From assembly GCA_963969345.1 (NCBI GenBank), contig OZ017769.1, positions 3,534,816 through 3,598,815 of the forward strand: a stretch of 64,000 nucleotides of DNA, given 5' to 3'. Within the stretch, counting starts at the first letter, position 1. Each line of letters opens with the position of its first letter. The stretch is from Turbatrix aceti (lineage: Eukaryota; Nematoda; Chromadorea; Rhabditida; Panagrolaimidae). The position numbers were made by a program, and so were the translations under genes. Positions 56,949 through 64,000 of this stretch are shown here, in pieces. The notes under the pieces are model-generated. The model searched no databases, was not told where the DNA came from, and saw nothing but the letters and a program-made list of their open reading frames with translations.

Positions 56949-57140
56949 GCTCGCTCGCTTGCGCGACAGGCGCGCACGTCTGATGCGTGTGCCTGCCTGT
57001 CTGGCTGTCTTGTTGCCACCAACACCACGCGGCAGCAGCAGCAGCGGGCGGTCGCCTTGAGCACAGAACAACGACAACGTCACAGCATTCACTTTCGCGT
57101 CAATCGAGCGTGAAAATGCATTCATTCGCGCATATAGTGT

Positions 57141-57270
57141 TGACTTTGGCAGCTTCGCGCATTGGCATTTTTAAATTGTTAGTGACGGCATCTGCCATTA
57201 TGATTAGAGCAAGTCCTGAACTTTCAAACAAGCCACCAACGGCACGAAAACGTTGATTTTTGGCACAGCT
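57141..57270 (-). other. 130-bp protein-like segment, copy 2
   Basis: About 86% identical to 24065-24194 with no gaps and open on the minus strand (SGLALIIMADAVTNN, MPMREAAKV). No further exons recognisable on either side. Whether this copy is the source or another fragment cannot be decided here. Confidence 0.55.
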
Positions 57271-58020
57271 ATAGTGATTTCCAGTTTCGATTTTAAATCA
57301 TCGATTGCGGCCGTGTATGGCAATAACTAAACAATCTGGTCAGCAGAAAGTTCCATCAGGTTGGTATCTGTCGATATAGCCAAGGGCCGTTTGCTGAACA
57401 TCGAAGAGGACCGAGATTCCTCACAAAATGGTTGTCTTCGGCGTTGTCGGTGCTTGAGGGGGTGATGAAGCATGGAGAACCGCTGCTGTGGCTGCTGCTG
57501 CTTAGCCCGGACCATCTTATTACAAAAAAGACCCATAGAATAACTGTTGTCCACCTATTTTGGCTAACAGAGGGAAGCTGGGTGAGAGGAACAAAGAAAA
57601 ACAATAACAAAGCTCCACAGCACAAAAACAAGGCTGTTCGAAAACAACGAAGCCTAGACCCACCCTTAGGTGGAAGTATAGATAAAAACAAGAGCCCGGT
57701 GGAAAAAGGGAAGTCTTGATGTAGTCTTTGTACAGCTGGTGGTGATCAAATCACGGAAAAAATGAGACGAACGAACGAAGAGCCGTCAAGCTATCTAGCA
57801 ACTCCCACGGGAGACGGAGCTGCTAGGCGGCTTGGTGGACGCTTTTTGTTTATTTTATTCCGCATCATCACAGACGGTGATGAGGATGGTGGTGGCGGTA
57901 AGCAGCTCCAAAACGTCAATTTGATCTGCGTGAAAGCTGACAAAAACAAATCTATCCCTCCCCTTTTTGTCACCCCTCGCGATGGCGATGGTGCGATGAT
58001 TATGATGATGATAGTGATCG

Positions 58021-58054
58021 TCGCGGACACAGGCTCTGGCTCGTGTGTCCGCGA
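58021..58054. repeat. Perfect 11-bp hairpin
   Basis: TCGCGGACACA and TGTGTCCGCGA with a 12-base loop. Confidence 0.6.
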
Positions 58055-59309
58055 GCCATGGCGGTGGTGTCCGTATAGATCAGCGCCTAAAAGGACACCC
58101 CTGCTCTTTCGGTTTTTTTTTCATGCAAGTAGTCTGCAGTCCCCTCCCGACCGTTGCCCTATTCGCCTACGGTTGTACCACGCCCATCAGCCCCTGCACG
58201 TATCGACCGGGAACGCAGAGATAAATACATCTGTTGCACAATGGAATGAATTTATAGATGAAACCGATAAAATTATTCATGATCAGACTGTTTTTGGAAT
58301 TTTATTTAAAAAAAAAACATTTTTTTTGTGCATTTTTTTGCAAACAAATGAGAAGAAAAAACACTGAAAAGGAAACGGGATGCTTTTTTTGACAATGAAA
58401 AAAATAGGATGTCTGGCGTAAAATGTAATAAAATTTGGGGTGTTTAGCGAATAGTTTTGTACTTATCTCCCGGTAGCCAGATTGCATGTCTGTCTGGCTT
58501 TGAAAAAAAGGGAAGTAAGTTTAACGCAAAAGAAAAAAAACGTGCCCAAACCCGTCACAGAAATAAAAAATATACGCGTAACATAAAACAACGTGAAGTA
58601 TCCACCAGTAGCGATAAAAGAAGACAAACTACGCGGATGCATCCAGAGATGCTCCAAAGGCTTGTAAAAACACATTTTTTAGCAAATAAAAAAAACAACA
58701 TACACGCAACCGGATTAAGACGCGCAGGTTGGACGCTGCTGTCGTCTGGTACATCTATCCGCCTCGACTGGCTAGCCATAGGGGACACCACCACCACTAC
58801 CACGCGCGTGCCACACTGCCTTCCTTTCCCGTGACAACGGCATGCTTTTAGGCATCACTAGGCGTTGGTTGCGTCGTGTTGCGCAGGTGGTAGTGTCCGA
58901 GTGAATTAAGTTTGCCCCCCCCTCCCCCCTCATATGAAAGGTCGATGGCCCCGAGACGATAGCCCAGCTGCAACAGCAACAGCGCGGCGTTTGTGACGAA
59001 CATCGACGTCACTGTGTCAATTTTCGGGTTCCCTTGCGATTGCCTAAGGCCGAGATGGCCTTTTAGCCTTTTCGCAAAAAAAAACGCGGTGGCGGTTTTT
59101 TTTTGCAGAGCTGAAGGACAAAAGAATGCGGATACCAGGGGCTAGGGGTTTTTGGTCAACTGACTGGCTTCTTCCGCGTGGTGCGAGGAGTTTGAGATAA
59201 CAAAACTGACAGGAACAACTAAACAAGGTCGGACGTTGTTTTTTTGAAGCAAAACTGAATAGGTGGGGGGATTAGTAGGGTTCAGGAAACTAGACGACGT
59301 AGATGGACT

Positions 59310-59345
59310 GCTTCATGTCAAGGACAGGTAATCTTGACATGAAGC
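59310..59345. repeat. Perfect 13-bp hairpin
   Basis: GCTTCATGTCAAG and CTTGACATGAAGC with a 10-base loop. Confidence 0.65.
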
Positions 59346-60979
59346 GGGGTATCGTTGAATAGCCCGATGTTAGGGACGGGACAAAGTATGCAGGGTCAAT
59401 TGATAGATTTTTTATCACACAGGAAAAAAAGGTGTTCCGAGAAAAAAAGGTAGGCGGACTGTTGTCGGTGATTCCGATAAGCGTACACGTGAAAAATGTC
59501 CATAAAGATGAGTAGAACTGACGTGTATTTAGAAATGAACCGAACCGAAAATACACAAATAGATAGATAGATGTTTTTGCCGGCACGCAGTCTACGTAGT
59601 CAATTAAATACAATTTTTTGTGAACGCCGAAACCAACAAAAAACAGCCTCGCAAGTGCTTCACTATGAGTCCAGCGAGATTTCCGCTTCCCCAGTGATAT
59701 CACGCATAAATCGTACCATCCCTTTTCTCTCTATATTTTTTTCTGCCACAAGATGAAACAGCTAATCTTGCATCCAACAATATCGCAAATTGTTATTTTT
59801 AGTGGATTACGGAAGAGCCAGAGAAACAGATTAGAAATCAAGCAGGACTCAACTCCAGACTCCCTTTTTTTAGACGTTGAACGCTTGATGACGTACGCAT
59901 TCGTCGCCGCCGGCTGAATGGCAACCCAACCCCCTCATTCAGACTCGTAGAGCGGTAATTGGTGTCAGCTTAGCTTGTGCAAAAAAAACTGAGTAATAAA
60001 AATTTACTACGCGTAGCATTAGTCCAATTTAGGAGTTGTAAGCGGCTATAAAATATCACCTGTAGTTTTTTATAGAACATTGGGGGCTAAAAGGTCAATT
60101 GACCACGAAGCGAAGATTATGGTGGGCTCCTGACTTCCGCCTCTGTCCTGACTAACATAAGGAAACTTGGTAGGACCTAGGTTTTAATTCGAAACCCCGG
60201 CTTATGCTTAAGCAACGGTATTGGTTAGAGTTGACTCACACGAGCACAATTCCCATGCATTCACGTAGTGCAAGACGTCACGACGTGCTTTTTCTACTCG
60301 TTAGCGTCAAGTGAAGCCAAGTGAACGGAAAAAGCAAGGTACATTTTGTGGATTAGGGTCGTCATCTTTTGAGGACTTTTTCCGTAAACAGGAACTTGAA
60401 ACAGAAACATTCGCAGAAAGAAAAATACATATTTATAATAAAATTTGAACACTGCGAACTTTAGTTTCATATTTTGAGTGTAACTAAGGCGATCATAGCA
60501 TGAATTTCATTGTCGTCATGAAAAGCGACCTTTTCTAAATACCTGTTGATTAATCATAATTAGGCACTAGAAACAGATGGGGCACGGACATCAGCAGGCG
60601 AACCAAACAGAGTTCATACGAGCAAGCAGCGAAAAGGCACGCGTCAACAACAACAGCTGGAGCGTCGCTGGTGTGTGTATGTGCGGGAAAGTTGCGTGCA
60701 TGCAGTGCTCCGGTCGAATGAATCAGCTAGGTGAGAGGTGGGAGAAGTGAGCCTAGCACCCCCTCCCGCAAACACCCTCCCTTTACCCCATCAAACAAGA
60801 GACGAAAATCAGACAGCGGGAGAGAGTGAATCTGGATCAGATGTTGATGTTGATCCTGTCGCGCAGGAAGAAATTCCGATCTCGGTGGGGGGTCGATTGG
60901 GGATAGAGGGAGAGGAAGCGAAGCGATACCTGTTTTGCAAGCATACAGACCGGACCAAAGAACGTCTCTGAGACACCTT

Positions 60980-61018
60980 TGACTGTGGTAGTCGACTGAA
61001 AGTCAACTACCACAGTCA
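60980..61018. repeat. 18-bp hairpin with 3-base loop
   Basis: TGACTGTGGTAGTCGACT and AGTCAACTACCACAGTCA pair with a single mismatch around a GAA loop. It is too short for a usual microRNA precursor; cruciform or binding-site palindrome possible. Confidence 0.65.
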
Positions 61019-62243
61019 CCGGGACCGGAGCAAGCCGGCTAACAGTGGCCGACGCAGTCAATGCCTATGCCTTCCTCTCAATGCATGAATTACGTTGGCT
61101 ATATACGTGTCATTGGAGAAAGACTGTCAAAAAGGAAAGCCAAAAAATGGAGGGGGGAGGGCATAAAAACGATAACAAGTCTTCTCGGCACCCTACCAAA
61201 ACGACACGAGAAGGCAAACCACAACCACAACCACGACCACGAAGGCATCGGGTGGCAGGACAGAAAAAAAAAGCGTCCGGAAGGAGCGCGGTAACAACCG
61301 CATAATGCCCGGACCGACCGCGCGTGGCATATGGGCATGTTTACGCCGTCCTAGCGTGGTGACGTGGCCACTGGCTGCTTGCTACTGCCTGAATGGCTCT
61401 CTTTCTCTCTCTCCGCCTCTCTTGCAAGACGGCTGCTTGCTGTTTTCGGCAGCCGACCGACCGGCAACGTCATGTCACGCAGACCTGGGTGGGTGGTGTA
61501 AATACATATCTATCCAGGCCTGCCTTACGTGACTTGGTTGGGTGGGACGTAGCACGCGTAGAATATGTACATGATAATTTAATATTTCTAGTCCAAAAGT
61601 ACACAACTCGTGTGGAAACAAGTTTGTTTTTCACTTGTTTCCTAATTCCTGATGTGTTTTGACTTGTTGACCTTTCAACAAGTCAACAAAAACATGTCTG
61701 GAGTGAGATCAGACCAACGGTTGGTTTAAAAAATGCGTCGTGGATGGCACATTTTTCACCTCTCCTTGGAAACGAAAAAGGAAGTCGAACACATTCAAAA
61801 ACCACGAGCAACACGCAATTCAGCGATGCAAAAAGAAGGGGAAAGAGGGGGAGAAGTGACTTCATCCCAAGCAAGCCCCGCAGACCAAACCAACCGCAAT
61901 ACCACCAACCAAGGAGTGAGTAGGGAGTGGTAACAAGACACGAGCCCCCCTCCTAGAAGCAACAACACATGCTCATCCCCCCAGCGCAGTTACTTTAAAA
62001 ATAGTAACAGAATTTTGAACGCAACAAAGCAAGCCCGAAAGCGCAGGGCAGAGCAGCCACATCTCGGCATCGGAGCTAATTGCATGCATGCCATCGCTAC
62101 GAAGCGGCCTCGAGGATGGGATGGCTACGAGATGCCGAGCAGGACAGCGTAGAGGGGGCAAAGCGTTCAATTCAGGGTATTGCGCTGAGACAAACCCGTT
62201 AAATGAGGTGCTATGAATGACGGGAATTGAAACGTGAACAGAC

Positions 62244-62371
62244 GTTTAGGCATGATGACGAAAAAGGGCATGATACTTCCGGAATGTTGCATGCAACGTG
62301 CGAATTTTTCAATTCTTGCATGCAACATGCCGGAAGCATCGTACCATTTACACGTCATAATGCCCTAAAAC
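62244..62371. mobile_element. Small inverted-repeat (MITE-like) element
   Basis: Inverted arms of about 50 bp (TTTAGGxCATxATGACG outside, CTTCCGGxATGTTGCATGCAA inside, the inner 21 bp with one mismatch) around a 19-base loop. A further part-copy, CCGGAAGCTTGCATGCAACATG, lies at about 62463-62485, showing this is a repeat family. No target duplication identified. Confidence 0.5.
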
Positions 62372-62908
62372 TCTTTTTACGTTTTGATTCTCGTTGCTCA
62401 AGTGAGATTAAGAAACGGATACCTAGATATCCAACATGGATATGGTATATTTTTTGAGTTTACCGGAAGCTTGCATGCAACATGCGGAGTCTTAAAATCC
62501 TATATCAGGATTTCTGGTCTTTGCACGTTGCCTGCAATGTCCTGTCAGTTAATTTCACCGTTTGCGAGTTCGTCAAGCAAAAAAAACTATAGATAAAGTG
62601 CCGTTAGAGTAATATCAAGTCAACAGTCTCTCAAGTCTACATTGTAGACCCGGCCTAGACTCTACAATCTAGGATAAGAACTTCTTATCCGGTGCTGATG
62701 GTCAATCCCGAATGAGCTAGGGCATTTCTAGGTCGCTTGACTATTTTTATCAACCCAAACACGGACCAATAGGGCATTTTATTTTTCACTAAAAAAAAAC
62801 CGATGAAACTTTTCTACCATTCGCTAATGTAAGTATGTAAGCACGCTGCTTGCGAGCGACATGCAAAAGGAAGGACAAGAGTCACGTCACGGCGCAAAAA
62901 ACACTTGT

Positions 62909-62933
62909 CCTTTGCTTAAGCGAAGGACAAGCA
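62909..62933. repeat. Short palindrome
   Basis: CTTGTCCTTtGCTTAAGCGAAGGACAAG: arms of about 11 bp around a GCTTAAGC core. Nothing else recognised nearby. Confidence 0.4.
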
Positions 62934-64000
62934 GCCGGCCAGCCCTAGGCGGGGTTACTCGGTTGCCTATTCTCGCCCGAGTTAACCGCAGAGCCCAGGC
63001 TTCGATTGAGGCGGCGAAAGAAAGGAAGCGACGTCATCCCAGAGACGCAGCAGGGCAGGGCCTCATTTAGCGGCTTCTTCGTAATGACGGCAACACGCAC
63101 GCACGCTGGCCCGGCCTAGACAATGCCCAAAATCGCCCGGGGCCCAACGAACGCCACCCAAAAAGGCAGTAGTAGTAAAATTCATGCGCCGAGGGAGGGT
63201 GTTGACAATCCAATCCAATCCGTGAACGGGGTGCGGGGGCTTTGCAGGCGTGGAGTAGGGGGACAATGGATGCAAGCTGCGATGACAGAGTGCAGATGAT
63301 TTTCCGGGGGATGCTAAATATTATACTTGCACGAACGGGTGTGTCAAGAGTAACCTGGCAAGCAAAACACAACACATTAGTTTTTTTGGGTTGATGGGAT
63401 TGGTTAAATTTATTGAATGAGGCCAAAGTTGTTTTTTGTTGTTGAACAATGTCCTTGGCAGATAAACATTAGATCAACAGTCGAAGTCAACAAAATGAAC
63501 TTGCGTCAACATGCCCTGGGTGACGCATCAAAACACACTAGACTCAAATCAGCCGTGATTGATGGATGCTCAAAACATTTACGCCAAAGGATGAAACACA
63601 GACAAAATGAATGAAGCGCTGGACAAAGAAATAGATTAATTATCCCCAGTGCGCTTAAAAAAAGTTGTAATTGGACTTTAATTAGGGGAAAGAAAAAAAG
63701 AAAAGAAAAGCAACAAGGATACTATAATTCTTGAATAAATTGCAGACAGGAGATAAACAGTGAACAGTGATAACAAACGATAGTTCCGGTCACCTGCAGT
63801 AGCAGCGATAAATGTTCGACACCACCAAGCAGGCAAAACTTTGCACTCTGTACGCGTACAGGACTCGACTCGCTTGTCTGGCTGCGATCCATTTTCCGCG
63901 AGCATTGGTATCGGCGTCATCTGCCAGTCAGTGACACACTTTTGACTGGACGTCCAACGCGGCCCAAGAACGAACAAAGGACGCCAAGATCAGTCCTAGC

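Larger units (their letters stand above)
55971..64000. other. Gene-poor, GC-richer region upstream of LARP4
   Basis: Eight kilobases without a convincing gene on either strand. The sequence is more GC-rich and less poly(A/T) than the introns and has many microsatellites: GTCGTTGTCGTC at 56580-56620, ATTG repeats at 56340, GATGAT at 57995, GATAGATA at 59562 and CTCTCT at 61400. No spliced open frames with consensus signals were found. It contains several strong hairpins listed separately and one copy of a 130-bp protein-like segment. It may be LARP4 promoter and 5' UTR sequence, a non-coding RNA locus or simply intergenic. Confidence 0.5.

Noticed and set aside
57762..58367. A 201-codon open frame on the plus strand in the gene-poor region
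   Set aside because: Low-complexity GAT and GTG repeats and poly(A) runs make up much of it, it has no domain, no splice or leader signals and no start context; most likely chance in GC-richer DNA.
60738..60971. A 77-codon acidic open frame (GESESGSDVDVDPVAQEE)
   Set aside because: Starts with a GTG, has no neighbouring exons or leader acceptor, and lies in repeat-like purine-rich sequence; insufficient evidence for a gene.
1..64000. CRISPR arrays, rRNA genes and spliced-leader RNA genes
   Set aside because: No regularly spaced identical repeats of CRISPR type, no rRNA landmarks and no SL1-like leader followed by a donor and Sm site were found by reading both strands.

Overview
The window is nuclear DNA from a small-genome invertebrate, most probably a nematode. 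All confident genes are split by short introns whose acceptors read TTTTTTCAG. Several genes have such an acceptor directly before the start codon, as expected for spliced-leader trans-splicing. The V-ATPase G subunit has the nematode length and C-terminus, and SAS-6 and SPD-2 type centriole proteins are present. The genus cannot be named from sequence alone.

Layout. 1-612: end of an unrecognised gene (+). 613-4700: repeats, including a hAT-type MITE and a decayed gene. 4926-17818: three minus-strand genes in head-to-tail order, TRAPPC8 (11 exons), V-ATPase G and UBL5, spaced like an operon; TRAPPC8 intron 5 carries two abutting 2-kb palindromic elements flanked by TTAA, the second holding a third palindrome. 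18121-20383: SRP14 (+) converging on SAS-6 (-). 20744-40643: an island bounded by two directly repeated copies of a small secreted-peptide gene. It holds an orphan 180-aa gene (-), an orphan 902-aa multi-exon gene (+) and, 323 bp further on, a gene for a 3529-aa protein with a collagen-like region and a complete SecA-type ATPase core (+). 41650-44703: SPD-2/CEP192-like gene (-). 45699-46296: small membrane-anchored protein with AxTPxE repeats (+). 46484-50995: ubiquitin-activating enzyme E1 (-). 52566-55970: LARP4-type RNA-binding protein (-). 56-64 kb: gene-poor, more GC-rich sequence with several hairpins.

The housekeeping genes serve vesicle tethering (TRAPPC8), organelle acidification (V-ATPase G), splicing-associated ubiquitin-like modification (UBL5), ER targeting (SRP14), centriole assembly (SAS-6, SPD-2), ubiquitin activation (UBA1) and mRNA stability (LARP4). 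The candidate new system is the 20.7-40.7 kb island. A metazoan gene with eight coding exons encodes a bacterial-type SecA motor fused to collagen-like, TPR-like and amphipathic-helix regions. It lies just downstream of a hydrophobic orphan gene and inside paralogous secreted-peptide genes. Island genes use AT-rich codons and mostly GTAAGT-type donors, whereas the surrounding genes use GC-richer codons and often GTTGGT or GTGGGT donors.

Exon joins were worked out by hand from reading phase and splice consensus. Every join in the named genes is phase-consistent, but none is checked against RNA. Family names rest on recognised motifs, not on searches.
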